A DNA stretch of 64,000 nucleotides, taken from Pythium myriotylum. Taxonomy: Eukaryota > Oomycota > Peronosporomycetes > Pythiales > Pythiaceae. Position numbers and translations under genes: made by a program. Below, piece after piece: positions 35,651-46,921 of this stretch. The number at the start of each line of letters is the position of its first letter. Within the stretch, counting starts at the first letter, position 1. The stretch covers positions 992,001 through 1,056,000 of the forward strand of contig JALJCQ010000018.1 of NCBI GenBank assembly GCA_023091665.1, in the 5' to 3' direction. The notes beneath the pieces were generated by a model. The model was not told the DNA's origin, searched no databases, and worked only from the letters and a program-made list of their open reading frames with translations.

Positions 35651-36009
35651 TGTTGGAAGGTCGCTTGGTTGGTGGGATGCAAAATGCAAAGTAAATTGAT
35701 CGGGACTTAGTTCGCTACTGCTACCTCTAAGCCGTCTGTGTGTGTCCTACGCTACCATAATCAAATGTATGTCCTACCTATCGTAAACATATGCAAACAT
35801 AAACTGACTTCGTGGATACTTCAACGAAGTCGATGGGTGGCACTGGATTCAAACCAGAACCAGACGGAGAATCTTCCACATGTCGAATCTTCCACATGTC
35901 GAATCTTCCACGGAGAATCTTCTGCAGGAGGTTCTTCTACAGCCGAGCTTCAACTGCCGAGCTTCAACTGGAATGATGACGCTGGGTTCGTGGCGCATCA
36001 TCTTCAACA
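35651..36009 (-). repeat. 5' LTR of element G (359 bp)
   Basis: Full LTR. The initiator-like motif at 35681-35696 reads TTTACTTTGC here rather than TTCACTTTGC. Shares the GGTTCTTC variant with LTR c and has a private base, GTGGCGC for GAGGCGC. Confidence 0.95.
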
Positions 36010-36014
36010 AAGTC
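36010..36014 (+). other. target site duplication AAGTC, right of G
   Basis: Second copy of the duplication at 30973-30977; the integrase codons of H continue through it. Confidence 0.9.
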
Positions 36015-38705
36015 TACGACAAGTTCGTCGAGTTCGTCAACTGGGCCGAGAACCAAACCGGTCGTCGAGTCAAGGTGCTTCGAACCGACGGCGGCGGCGA
36101 GTACCAGTCGGCCAAACTTGCCAAGTTCTGTCGCAAGCGTGGCATCGAGCACGACGTCACGCCGCCATACACGCCTCAGTTGAACGGTGTGGCGGAGCGC
36201 ATGAACCGAACCATCGGTGAGTGTGGTCGTTGCAAGCTCCACCATGCCAACTTGTCCGACGAGTACTGGGGCGAAGCCGTCATGACTGCAGTCGAAGTTC
36301 GCAACCGACTTCCGACCCGCGCTCAAGACTTGTACAAGTCGCCGTACGAAGAATGGTACGGGAAGAAGCCCTTGCTCGCCAACTTCAAGGTGTTCGGCTG
36401 CCATGCGTACGTCCACGTGCCCAAGGAGAAGCGGTCGAAGTTCGACGCCCGAGCCATCTTGTGTCGGTTCCTCGGCTACTCGGACCACGAGAAGGCGTAT
36501 CGGTTTGAAGAAATCGCAACCGGTCGGATCGTCATCAGTCGAGACGCGCAGTTCATGGAAGACACATTCGACGATGGCAAGCGCGAAGAACCCTGGAGCA
36601 AGTCCGTCGAGTTCCGCGACGATGAAGATGATGAAGATCAAGATGAAGCAACCGACAACCAAGATGATGAAGACATGGGTGAGCAGCCAGCCTCACCAGC
36701 ACCAAGTCAGCGCAGCTACGAGCGACCGGAGTGGCAACAGGGCCAGCGGTCGCAGCGTCCAGCAGCACCAGCATCGGCCCAGCAGCCGAATGTCGACTAC
36801 GCACCAGGGTCCAAGCGCCACTCTCGCACGCACTCGCTCGAGAACCTGGCTGAACCGCCAGTTGAGAAGCGCTACGGACGTGTTGGACGCACAAGTGGTG
36901 CGACTCCACCACCCACGCAAGGTCCAAGGACATCGCTCGAAGATCTGTCTGCACTGCTCACGTCGATCGAAGAGGAAGGCGTAGAAGATGAAGACGAAGA
37001 AGGCGAAGACGTGCAAGAACAAGGGGGAGAAGACCAAGATTACGAAGAGTTTGCTCTCGTCGTGAATTCAGGGGGAGAGTTGCCGACATCGTTCAAGTCG
37101 GCGATGGAATCCGACGACGCCAGCAACTGGAAGGAAGCCTGCGACTCCGAGCTTGAGTCGCTCAAGAAGAACGAGACATGGGACCTAGTCCCTTTGCCAG
37201 CCGGACGCAAGGCCATCACCAGCAAGTGGGTGTTCAAGGTCAAGGAAACCGCCGAAGGACTCGTCGAGCGGTACAAGGCTCGACTCGTTGCCAAGGGGTT
37301 CCTGCAGAAGTACGGCATCGACTTCGAAGAGACGTTCGCACCCGTCGCCAAGTTCACGTCGATCCGAACCATCCTCAGCATCGCCGCTCGACACAAGCTC
37401 ATGATCCATCAGATGGATGTCAAGACGGCGTTCCTGAACGGCAACCTCGACGAAGAAATCTACATGAAGCAGCCCGAAGGCTTCGTCGACCAGCGCCACC
37501 CCGACTACGTGTGCAAGCTCAAGCGCTCGCTCTACGGTCTCAAGCAGTCGCCACGCATGTGGAACCAGACCATCGACGCCTTCATGCGCAAGGTCGGCTT
37601 CACCAAGTGCGAGATGGACCACTGCGTGTACGTCAAGCGGAGCGGCTCAGCGATGATCTTCGTGGTGATCTACGTCGACGACCTCATCCTCGCCTGCAAC
37701 AGCCTCGAGTTGCTCACGGCGACCAAGCGTGCACTCAGCGAACGCTTCGAGATGTCCGACCTCGGCGAACTCAAGTACTGCCTCGGCATGGAAGTTGATC
37801 AAGACCCCAAGTCCGGCGACGTGACCATGCGGCAGACCAAGTTCTTGCAGTCGATCCTGACCAAGTTCGGCATGCAAGACTGCAAACCAGTGAGGACTCC
37901 TCAAGACCCCGGACTCAAGCTGACCAAGGCCATGTGTGAAGGTGGTTGCAAGCACGAAGACACCATGAAGAACGTGCCGTACCGAAGTGCAGTCGGCGCA
38001 CTCATGTACCTCATGGTCGGCACTCGACCAGACCTCGCAGCGGCAGTCGGCACACTCAGCCAGTTCGCCGCGGACCCGTGTCCAACACACTGGCAAGCTC
38101 TCAAGCGTGTGCTCCGGTGTCTGCAAGCGACTCCGACGTACGGCCTGCAGTTCTCGGCATCGAACGACGGAAGACTGGTCGGCTACTCCGACGCCGACTG
38201 GGCTGGCGACATCGAGTCACGTCGAAGCACCAGCGGCTACGTGTTCATGCTCAACGGCGGATGCATCAGCTGGCGCAGCAAGAAGCAGCGAACTGTCGCC
38301 CTCTCCTCGACCGAAGCAGAGTACATGGCTCTATCGGAAGCGATCCAAGAAGCCGTGTGGCTCAAGGCGTTCCTGTGCGAACTCGGCGAAGTTGCAAGCG
38401 ACCAAGCGCTCACGGTGTACGAAGACAACCAAGGTGCCATCGCGTTGGCCAAGAACCCCGAGTTCCACAAGCGCACCAAGCACATCGACATTCGCTACCA
38501 CTTCGTTCGTGAGAAGGTCGAGGACGGCCAAGTGTGTCTGCAGTATTGCCCGACCCAAGACATGCTTGCCGACATCATGACCAAGCCGATCCCCACTGTC
38601 CAGTTCGACGTGCTCCGCACCAAGCTTGGTGTTCAAGACGCAGTCGAGTCGAGGGGGAGTGTTGAAGATGATGCGCCTCGAACCCAGCGTCATCATTCCA
38701 GTTGA
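36010..38705 (+). pseudogene. element H gag-pol, right part (integrase core to RNase H)
   Basis: Resumes at integrase codons KVYDK and runs open to TGA in its 3' LTR, with the second D and the E of DD35E, YVDD and RNase H. The longer frame that starts in G's LTR is a fusion. H was an apparently intact copy until G entered. Its 5' LTR, gag and protease are not in the window except as the rearranged pieces in the 2347-bp units. Confidence 0.92.
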
Positions 38706-39018
38706 AGCTCGGCAGTTGAAGCTCGGCTGTAGAAGATTCTCCTGCAGAAGATTCTCCGTGGAAGATTCGACATGTGGAAGATTCGACATGTGGAAGATTC
38801 TCCGTCTGGTTCTGGTTTGAATCCAGTGCCACCCATCGACTTCGTTGAAGTATCCACGAAGTCACTTCATGTTTGCATATGTTTACGATAGGTAGGACAT
38901 ACATTTGATTATGGTAGCGTAGGACACACACAGACGGCTTAGAGGTAGCAGCAGCGAACTAAGTCCCGATCAATTCACTTTGCATTTTGCATCCCACCAA
39001 CCAAGCGACCTTCCAACA
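38660..39018 (+). repeat. 3' LTR of element H (359 bp)
   Basis: Preceded by GAGGGGGAG (38651-38659). The right flank GCTGG (39019-39023) is RT sequence of element I, so H inserted into I. The left copy of GCTGG is not found. Confidence 0.95.
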
Positions 39019-41892
39019 GCTGGTGATGGCCTTGCGTCCGGCTGGCAAAGGGACAAGGTCCCATGTCTCGTTCTTCTTGAGCGACTCGAGCTCGGAGTCG
39101 CAGGCTTCCTTCCAGTTGCTGGCGTCGTCGGATTCCATCGCCGACTTGAACGATGTCGGCAACTCTCCCCCTGAATTCACGACGAGAGCAAACTCTTCGT
39201 AATCTTGGTCTTCTCCCCCTTGTTCTTGCACGTCTTCGCCTTCTTCGTCTTCATCTTCTACGCCTTCCTCTTCGATCGACGTGAGCAGTGCAGACAGATC
39301 TTCGAGCGATGTCCTTGGACCTTGCGTGGGTGGTGGAGTCGCACCACTTGTGCGTCCAACACGTCCGTAGCGCTTCTCAACTGGCGGTTCAGCCAGGTTC
39401 TCGAGCGAGTGCGTGCGAGAGTGGCGCTTGGACCCTGGTGCGTAGTCGACATTCGGCTGCTGGGCCGATGCTGGTGCTGCTGGACGCTGCGACCGCTGGC
39501 CCTGTTGCCACTCCGGTCGCTCGTAGCTGCGCTGACTTGGTGCTGGTGAGGCTGGCTGCTCACCCATGTCTTCATCATCTTGGTTGTCGGTTGCTTCATC
39601 TTCATCATCTTCATCGTCGCGGAACTCGACGGACTTGCTCCAGGGTTCTTCGCGCTTGCCATCGTCGAATGTGTCTTCCATGAACTGCGCGTCTCGACTG
39701 ATGACGATCCGACCGGTTGCGATTTCTTCAAACCGATACGCCTTCTCGTGGTCCGAGTAGCCGAGGAACCGACACAAGATGGCTCGGGCGTCGAACTTCG
39801 ACCGCTTCTCCTTGGGCACGTGGACGTACGCATGGCAGCCGAACACCTTGAAGTTGGCGAGCAAGGGCTTCTTCCCGTACCATTCTTCGTACGGCGACTT
39901 GTACAAGTCTTGAGCGCGGGTCGGAAGTCGGTTGCGAACTTCGACTGCAGTCATGACGGCTTCGCCCCAGTACTCGTCGGACAAGTTGGCATGGTGGAGC
40001 TTGCAACGACCACACTCACCGATGGTTCGGTTCATGCGCTCCGCCACACCGTTCAGCTGAGGCGTGTATGGCGGCGTGACGTCGTGCTCGATGCCACGCT
40101 TGCGGCAGAACTTGGCAAGTTTGGCCGACTGGTACTCGCCGCCGCCGTCGGTTCGAAGCACCTTGACTCGACGACCGGTTTGGTTCTCGGCCCAGTTGAC
40201 GAACTCGACGAACTTGTCGTAGACTTCGTCCTTGGACCGCATCAGGTACAACTTGCACAGTCGAGACTTGTCGTCGGTGAACGTGGCGAAGTACTTCATG
40301 CCGCCGAAAGTCGGAGTCTTCATGGGGCCGGCCACATCGCTGTACACGACGTCAAGCAGATTCGCAGACCGCTTGGTCGTGCCCGACTGGAACTTGACGC
40401 GAGTCAGCTTGCCGAGTGCACAGCCTTCACAGACCTCCCACTCCTGCACAGACCCAATGTCGAGTCCGTCGGCGAGGTCCTTCTTGACGATGGCTTCGAG
40501 ACCGCTGAAGCCGATGTGACCGAGTCGGAGGTGCCACAGGTACGACTTGGACATGGCGCGACCTCGTCTTGTACTGGCGGCGTGGGCTGCTTCAATCGAC
40601 ACTGGAGACATGTTGAGCTTGAACAGACCCTTGCCGATACGAGTGCCGATGGTCCGCTTGGCGCCCTTGAGCACGACGAAGCAACCGTCCTTGTCGAACG
40701 TCACGGGAGCAACGTCCTCCGTGAATCTTCCGACCGAGAACAGGTTGCGGCTGAGCTTGGGGATATGCCACACGTTGGTGAGCAAACCCTTCTTGACACC
40801 GCTTGGAGTCTTCATCGACATGAGAATGTCTCCCACGCCAACTGCTTGGACCGCGCCATCATCGGCCAGATGCACGTCGACTGGGTCAATCTTCTTGTAG
40901 TTCATCATGAACTGCTTGGTTCGCGACATGTGCTGAGTCGCACCCGAGTCGACCAACCACGCCGTGGATTGACTCGACTTGCCTTGGGTCTTCCCGACCG
41001 AGAACAGGTACTCGCCGGGGTCTTCATCTCGCGCAAGGTTGGCTCGCTGGAACCGTTGCCGAGGGTTGCCGTTTCCGTTGCCGTTGCCGCCGGAGTTGCC
41101 GTTGCCGTTGCCGTTGTCCTTGACACGCGAGTGGCACTCCGCGGCCCAATGACCGATCTTGCCGCAGTAGTTGCACGTGCCAGTCTTCTTGACTGCACGG
41201 CCCTTGGGCTTCGCGTCACTTGTCATGAACGCTTGGCCAAGCGTGGCTCCGTCGCCACCTTGCTCCTTGCGCTTCATGTCTTCATGGAGCAGCCGAGACG
41301 TCACGAGTTCCCACGTGAGCGCGTCGACACGCGACTCCAACGCCGTGATGAGGAACTGGTACGACTCGCTGAGACTGCCGAGAAGCGTGATCACCAAGTC
41401 GTCTTCGCTGACCGGAGCGCCGACTGCGTCGAGTTGCTCGGCCAGGGTCTTGAGCTTGTTGATGTGCGTGAGCACATCGTCACCTTCTTCCATCATGGTC
41501 GTGAAGAAACGACGACGAAGAAAGAGCTTGTTGGCAAGGCTCTTCTTCTCGAAGTGTTCTTCCAGTCTTGACCATGTATCTTGCGCACCACTCGCCGACC
41601 GAACCAGCGGGAGCTGCGAGTCTTCCATCGCGAGACAGATCATCGCGAGCGCCTTGCGAGACTTCTTCTTGAAGAGGGCTCGGTCCGCGTCGGTCTGGCA
41701 CTGCTCGAGTTTGACCTCTCCACAGACAACTTCCCAGACGTCGCGTTCTTCGAGCACCATCTGCATCTTGAACTTCCATGTGTGGAAGTTGGTTCCGTCG
41801 AACTTGTTGATGCGGGCTGGGGTGGTCGAATCCATGGCGAAGGCTGGGGAGGCGAAGTCGGTGGAGGCAGAGTCGGCTGGGCTTGGGCTCAT
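39019..41892 (-). pseudogene. element I gag-pol, 5' part (gag to start of RT)
   Basis: Starts at the ATG in the primer-binding site (41885-41896) and stays open through gag, zinc knuckle, protease, pre-integrase, integrase and acidic linker. It stops at the RT sequence RKAITS, where H's LTR begins. The RT and RNase H half is displaced; the best candidate is the RT-RNase H fragment at 22311-23400, which ends exactly where this one begins, allowing for the 5-bp GCTGG. Its first 885 bp (41008-41892) form the gag part of the first 2672-bp unit. Confidence 0.9.
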
Positions 41893-41896
41893 AACC

Positions 41897-41988
41897 TGTT
41901 GGAAGGTCGCTTGGTTGGTGGGATGCAAAATGCAAAGTGAATTGATCGGGACTTAGTTCGCCGCTGCTACCTCTAAGCCGTCTGTGTG
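41897..41988 (-). repeat. 5' LTR of element I, only its last 92 bp
   Basis: Runs from the CAACA end inward and breaks after GTCTGTGTG, where MULE-type sequence begins. The GAAGATTC array is lost, the initiator-like motif kept. Confidence 0.92.
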
Positions 41989-43679
41989 GAGAGAGGTTGA
42001 ATTGCACAGTCAAAAAAGTGAAAAACACAGGGTTTGAAGGCAACTACACGACCGAATGGTGAATGGCACAGGCATGATTGCGAGGAGGGTGAAATATAGA
42101 GTGGTTTTGGTTGACTGGCACAGGCTGCGGGTAGAGAATGACCCCCCGTCCTAATCAGGATCAAGAATAAGGTGGTCAACACTAATATCCTTGTGACCTT
42201 GCGAACCGGTAGTGGTACCGGTATCCGATACCGCTCATCCACCAGACCCCAACAATTGCAGTGACGATGAATGACGCATCCGATGATGGAGCAGGCGAGC
42301 GACCAGCCCAACCCGAGTGGATTATGGTGCAAACGCTGCTTTCAACCTACGACTATCAGACCTACAGGGACGCAGAATTCTGCTGTAGCCGTGTGACACA
42401 CACAGATACCGCGTATTGTCAACTGTGTGCAGCCACGACTCATCTTATGACGATCCGCCGTCTCGTTTGCCGAAGTCCCACATGCCAGCCAACCGCTGCG
42501 TGCCTGTTCAAGTGGAAGGTGTTGGCGTGCTCGACCAGTGGTGTGTGGGCAGTGTACCACAATGGACACGCCGACGCTCGTGGCGACATTGTGGCTTGTG
42601 GAAGAGAACATAAGCCTATGATCACTGAAGAGATGAAGAAGTACATCGTCCAGCAAGACGATTGCATGATTCCGCCAAGAATGATCCTGGGCAACCTACG
42701 AAGCGACCCAGACATTATCCAACCCTTATGGGGATATCCAACGCTACAGCAGATACAGAACTGTGTCAAATATCTCCGGAGAAGTTTGGGGTGCAAGAAC
42801 AGCCATTTAGCTGTCCAGCAGCTCATCCACAAGCATCACTACCACAGCGACCTCCAAGACGATGAACCATTCATGTTTGGCCGTCATTATGAAGCCGGTC
42901 ACGTTCGCGTTGGGGCGGGCACCGATTCGGACTCATTTGTTATTGGGGTGACCACACGTGCACTCTTGCCTTGTGCACTCGAGTGCCTTGAGAGTCTCGT
43001 TGACATAACCAAGCGCATTCGTCCAGCTGCAAGGCTGCGCATCAGTGCCGTCATGGGTGACGCCGAAGATGCACAGTTCAACGCGGTCCACGCTGTCCCA
43101 GAATTCAAGTCTGCAAAGTATCTCATGTGCTTCTTTCATGTGTTGTACAACGTGCGGAAACACACAAGGAATCTCGAGCCGCAGCATCGGAAGATCATGA
43201 TGGACGGAATTATGAAGATGCACTACTCAAGATCACCAGGAACGTACGAGACTCGCAAGCTTGAGGTGTTGGATTCGTGGCGAGCTGTTCCAGACCTGCT
43301 TGCGTTCAGGATATACTTCGAGAAACAGTGGCTGGATGGTCGATACTCCAAGTGGCAAGTGTTCCATTCGCCATGTGGGTATGCCACAACCAACAATCCA
43401 TGCGAGACATTCAACGCAACACGGAAGGTCTACACAGGTCGTCGAAGGTATCCGATGCAGCGACTCTTGGAGATCATTTGCCGAGTTACAAAGGAGGCTC
43501 CGTCCCGCCAAAGCTTTGGTGACGCGCACATCGTCCCACCAACCCCTGAGGTATCTCGAGCTGCTGCAGCATTGATATCCGGCGACATGGTTGCGGTGTA
43601 CCGAACTGATGAGCCAGATATATGTCTCGTGCGAGAACGCATAAGCACTACTGTGCCATTCGACGAGGATCTTATACAG
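41989..43679 (+). mobile_element. Mutator-like element fragment (leader plus transposase gene), unit 1
   Basis: Begins where the LTR of I breaks and ends inside the transposase gene at the gag junction; no second terminal repeat is present, so it is a fragment. 41994-42128 holds degenerate ~20-bp TGAAnnnCACAG repeats. 42129-42266 is a leader with a small inverted repeat (GGTATC-C-GATACC near 42220) and GCTCATCC at 42233-42240, a weak match to the oomycete initiator 27 bp before the ATG. Confidence 0.8.
41994..42128 (+). repeat. degenerate TGAAnnnCACAG repeats at the MULE end, unit 1
   Basis: Boxes near 41997, 42019, 42034, 42059, 42089 and 42111 (GGTTGAATTGCACAG, GTGAAAAACACAG, GGTGAATGGCACAG, GGTTGACTGGCACAG and weaker ones). 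Likely subterminal repeats of the MULE; transposase binding is inference. Present in each of the nine units. Confidence 0.55.
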
Positions 43680-44249
43680 GTACTCGCCGGGGCCTTCATC
43701 TCGCGCAAGGTTGGCTCGCTGGAACCGTTGCCGAGGGTTGCCGTTTCCGTTTCCGTTGCCGTTGCCGCCGGAGTTGCCGTTGCCGTTGCCGTTGTCCTTG
43801 ACACGCGAGTGGCACTCCGCGGCCCAATGACCGATCTTGCCGCAGTAGTTGCACGTGCCAGTCTTCTTGACTGCACGGCCCTTGGGCTTCGCGTCACTTG
43901 TCATGAACGCTTGGCCAAGCGTGGCTCCGTCGCCACCTTGCTCCTTGCGCTTCATGTCTTCATGGAGCAGCCGAGACGTCACGAGTTCCCACGTGAGCGC
44001 GTCGACACGCGACTCCAACGCCGTGATGAGGAACTGGTACGACTCGCTGAGACTGCCGAGAAGCGTGATCACCAAGTCGTCTTCGCTGACCGGAGCGCCG
44101 ACTGCGTCGAGTTGCTCGGCCAGGGTCTTGAGCTTGTTGATGTGCGTGAGCACATCGTCACCTTCTTCCATCATGGTCGTGAAGAAACGACGACGAAGAA
44201 AGAGCTTGTTGGCAAGGCTCTTCTTCTCGAAGTGTTCTTCCAGTCTTGA
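42267..44249 (+). CDS. MULE transposase fused to antisense gag, unit 1 (658 residues plus one extra pair)
   Basis: ATG at 42267 (a GTG two codons earlier is less likely). Residues 1-471 are MULE-derived. A Cys/His zinc-binding region includes C68, C73, C79, C88, H98 and H101 (WRKY/GCM1-like). A transposase core of about 205-390 has MGDAED (D264, E266, D267 region), CFFHV (C288, H291) and TTNNPCETFN (E380). The first catalytic Asp is uncertain (GAGTDSD, 216-222). From residue 472 the frame reads the reverse of gag codons and is not a known domain. The MULE protein lacks its normal C-terminus, so transposase activity is doubtful. Alleles in unit 1: MILG and DITK. Confidence 0.8.
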   Translation: MNDASDDGAGERPAQPEWIMVQTLLSTYDYQTYRDAEFCCSRVTHTDTAYCQLCAATTHLMTIRRLVCRSPTCQPTAACLFKWKVLACSTSGVWAVYHNGHADARGDIVACGREHKPMITEEMKKYIVQQDDCMIPPRMILGNLRSDPDIIQPLWGYPTLQQIQNCVKYLRRSLGCKNSHLAVQQLIHKHHYHSDLQDDEPFMFGRHYEAGHVRVGAGTDSDSFVIGVTTRALLPCALECLESLVDITKRIRPAARLRISAVMGDAEDAQFNAVHAVPEFKSAKYLMCFFHVLYNVRKHTRNLEPQHRKIMMDGIMKMHYSRSPGTYETRKLEVLDSWRAVPDLLAFRIYFEKQWLDGRYSKWQVFHSPCGYATTNNPCETFNATRKVYTGRRRYPMQRLLEIICRVTKEAPSRQSFGDAHIVPPTPEVSRAAAALISGDMVAVYRTDEPDICLVRERISTTVPFDEDLIQVLAGAFISRKVGSLEPLPRVAVSVSVAVAAGVAVAVAVVLDTRVALRGPMTDLAAVVARASLLDCTALGLRVTCHERLAKRGSVATLLLALHVFMEQPRRHEFPRERVDTRLQRRDEELVRLAETAEKRDHQVVFADRSADCVELLGQGLELVDVREHIVTFFHHGREETTTKKELVGKALLLEVFFQS

Positions 44250-44570
44250 CCATGTATCTTGCGCACCACTCGCCGACCGAACCAGCGGGAGCTGCGAGTC
44301 TTCCATCGCGAGACAGATCATCGCGAGCGCCTTGCGAGACTTCTTCTTGAAGAGGGCTCGGTCCGCGTCGGTCTGGCACTGCTCGAGTTTGACCTCTCCA
44401 CAGACAACTTCCCAGACGTCGCGTTCTTCGAGCACCATCTGCATCTTGAACTTCCATGTGTGGAAGTTGGTTCCGTCGAACTTGTTGATGCGGGCTGGGG
44501 TGGTCGAATCCATGGCGAAGGCTGGGGAGGCGAAGTCGGTGGAGGCAGAGTCGGCTGGGCTTGGGCTCAT
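43680..44570 (-). pseudogene. gag N-terminal fragment, unit 2 (297 codons)
   Basis: Gag from its ATG through the CCHC knuckle to DEGPGEYL, then open into antisense MULE. Carries the 6-bp Gly-Asn insertion unique to this unit and the Thr allele in GAQDTW. The Asp to Gly change in DEGPGEY marks all repeated units but not I itself. Confidence 0.88.
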
Positions 44571-44574
44571 AACC

Positions 44575-44666
44575 TGTTGGAAGGTCGCTTGGTTGGTGGG
44601 ATGCAAAATGCAAAGTGAATTGATCGGGACTTAGTTCGCCGCTGCTACCTCTAAGCCGTCTGTGTG
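44575..44666 (-). repeat. 92-bp LTR stub, unit 2
   Basis: Same break after GTCTGTGTG as at 41988. Repeated at 47247-47338, 49919-50010, 52591-52682, 55263-55354, 57935-58026, 60607-60698 and 63279-63370. Confidence 0.92.
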
Positions 44667-44944
44667 GAGAGAGGTTGAATTGCACAGTCAAAAAAGTGAA
44701 AAACACAGGGTTTGAAGGCAACTACACGACCGAATGGTGAATGGCACAGGCATGATTGCGAGGAGGGTGAAATATAGAGTGGTTTTGGTTGACTGGCACA
44801 GGCTGCGGGTAGAGAATGACCCCCCGTCCTAATCAGGATCAAGAATAAGGTGGTCAACACTAATATCCTTGTGACCTTGTGAACCGGTAGTGGTACCGGT
44901 ATCCGATACCGCTCATCCACCAGACCCCAACAATTGCAGTGACG

Positions 44945-46921
44945 ATGAATGACGCATCCGATGATGGAGCAGGCGAGCGACCAGCCCAACCCGAGTGGAT
45001 TATGGTGCAAACGCTGCTTTCAACCTACGACTATCAGACCTACAGGGACGCAGAATTCTGCTGTAGCCGTGTGACACACACAGATACCGCGTATTGTCAA
45101 CTGTGTGCAGCCACGACTCATCTTATGACGATCCGCCGTCTCGTTTGCCGAAGTCCCACATGCCAGCCAACCGCTGCGTGCCTGTTCAAGTGGAAGGTGT
45201 TGGCGTGCTCGACCAGTGGTGTGTGGGCAGTGTACCACAATGGACACGCCGACGCTCGTGGCGACATTGTGGCTTGTGGAAGAGAACATAAGCCTATGAT
45301 CACTGAAGAGATGAAGAAGTACATCGTCCAGCAAGACGATTGCATGATTCCGCCAAGAATGATCCCGGGCAACCTACGAAGCGACCCAGACATTATCCAA
45401 CCCTTATGGGGATATCCAACGCTACAGCAGATACAGAACTGTGTCAAATATCTCCGGAGAAGTTTGGGGTGCAAGAACAGCCATTTAGCTGTCCAGCAGC
45501 TCATCCACAAGCATCACTACCACAGCGACCTCCAAGACGATGAACCATTCATGTTTGGCCGTCATTATGAAGCCGGTCACGTTCGCGTTGGGGCGGGCAC
45601 CGATTCGGACTCATTCGTTATTGGGGTGACCACACGTGCACTCTTGCCTTGTGCACTCGAGTGCCTTGAGAATCTCGTTGACAAAACCAAGCGCATTCGT
45701 CCAGCTGCAAGGCTGCGCATCAGTGCCGTCATGGGTGACGCCGAAGATGCACAGTTCAACGCGGTCCACGCTGTCCCAGAATTCAAGTCTGCAAAGTATC
45801 TCATGTGCTTCTTTCATGTGTTGTACAACGTGCGGAAACACACAAGGAATCTCGAGCCGCAGCATCGGAAGATCATGATGGACGGAATTATGAAGATGCA
45901 CTACTCAAGATCACCAGGAACGTACGAGACTCGCAAGCTTGAGGTGTTGGATTCGTGGCGAGCTGTTCCAGACCTGCTTGCGTTCAGGATATACTTCGAG
46001 AAACAGTGGCTGGATGGTCGATACTCCAAGTGGCAAGTGTTCCATTCGCCATGTGGGTATGCCACAACCAACAATCCATGCGAGACATTCAACGCAACAC
46101 GGAAGGTCTACACAGGTCGTCGAAGGTATCCGATGCAGCGACTCTTGGAGATCATTTGCCGAGTTACAAAGGAGGCTCCGTCCCGCCAAAGCTTTGGTGA
46201 CGCGCACATCGTCCCACCAACCCCTGAGGTATCTCGAGCTGCTGCAGCATTGATATCCGGCGACATGGTTGCGGTGTACCGAACTGATGAGCCAGATATA
46301 TGTCTCGTGCGAGAACGCATAAGCACTACTGTGCCATTCGACGAGGATCTTATACAGGTACTCGCCGGGGCCTTCATCTCGCGCAAGGTTGGCTCGCTGG
46401 AACCGTTGCCGAGGGTTGCCGTTTCCGTTGCCGTTGCCGCCGGAGTTGCCGTTGCCGTTGCCGTTGTCCTTGACACGCGAGTGGCACTCCGCGGCCCAAT
46501 GACCGATCTTGCCGCAGTAGTTGCACGTGCCAGTCTTCTTGACTGCACGGCCCTTGGGCTTCGCGTCACTTGTCATGAACGCTTGGCCAAGCGTGGCTCC
46601 GTCGCCACCTTGCTCCTTGCGCTTCATGTCTTCATGGAGCAGCCGAGACGTCACGAGTTCCCACGTGAGCGCGTCGACACGCGACTCCAACGCCGTGATG
46701 AGGAACTGGTACGACTCGCTGAGACTGCCGAGAAGCGTGATCACCAAGTCGTCTTCGCTGACCGGAGCGCCGACTGCGTCGAGTTGCTCGGCCAGGGTCT
46801 TGAGCTTGTTGATGTGCGTGAGCACATCGTCACCTTCTTCCATCATGGTCGTGAAGAAACGACGACGAAGAAAGAGCTTGTTGGCAAGGCTCTTCTTCTC
46901 GAAGTGTTCTTCCAGTCTTGA
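44945..46921 (+). CDS. MULE transposase-antisense gag chimeric ORF, unit 2
   Basis: 658 codons, open. Alleles MIPG, ENLVDKTK (Asn private to this unit) and TTC in DSFVIG. Confidence 0.78.
   Translation: MNDASDDGAGERPAQPEWIMVQTLLSTYDYQTYRDAEFCCSRVTHTDTAYCQLCAATTHLMTIRRLVCRSPTCQPTAACLFKWKVLACSTSGVWAVYHNGHADARGDIVACGREHKPMITEEMKKYIVQQDDCMIPPRMIPGNLRSDPDIIQPLWGYPTLQQIQNCVKYLRRSLGCKNSHLAVQQLIHKHHYHSDLQDDEPFMFGRHYEAGHVRVGAGTDSDSFVIGVTTRALLPCALECLENLVDKTKRIRPAARLRISAVMGDAEDAQFNAVHAVPEFKSAKYLMCFFHVLYNVRKHTRNLEPQHRKIMMDGIMKMHYSRSPGTYETRKLEVLDSWRAVPDLLAFRIYFEKQWLDGRYSKWQVFHSPCGYATTNNPCETFNATRKVYTGRRRYPMQRLLEIICRVTKEAPSRQSFGDAHIVPPTPEVSRAAAALISGDMVAVYRTDEPDICLVRERISTTVPFDEDLIQVLAGAFISRKVGSLEPLPRVAVSVAVAAGVAVAVAVVLDTRVALRGPMTDLAAVVARASLLDCTALGLRVTCHERLAKRGSVATLLLALHVFMEQPRRHEFPRERVDTRLQRRDEELVRLAETAEKRDHQVVFADRSADCVELLGQGLELVDVREHIVTFFHHGREETTTKKELVGKALLLEVFFQS

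Larger units (their letters stand above)
30978..36009 (-). mobile_element. Ty1/copia retrotransposon G (complete)
   Basis: 5' LTR 35651-36009, primer-binding site 35639-35650, gag-pol 35646-31291, purine tract 31337-31345, 3' LTR 30978-31336. It lies in the integrase gene of H between AAGTC repeats. The two LTRs differ at a few bases (AA/GT in the GAAGATTC array; A/T in GGTTCGAGGCG), partly through exchange with LTR c. Confidence 0.95.

Noticed and set aside
35880..36009. N-terminal extension of the H frame into G's LTR
   Set aside because: It reads the antisense LTR of G; the true H frame comes from the left of G at 30977.
41989..43679. MULE segment as a complete, mobile Mutator-like element
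   Set aside because: No second terminal repeat or flanking duplication is present, and the transposase lacks its own C-terminus, ending at the gag junction.
43849..44634. 261-codon ORFs overlapping the gag start and LTR in many copies
   Set aside because: Antisense, low-complexity Ser-rich translation of gag in another frame that runs into LTR sequence; explained by the repeat, not by a gene.
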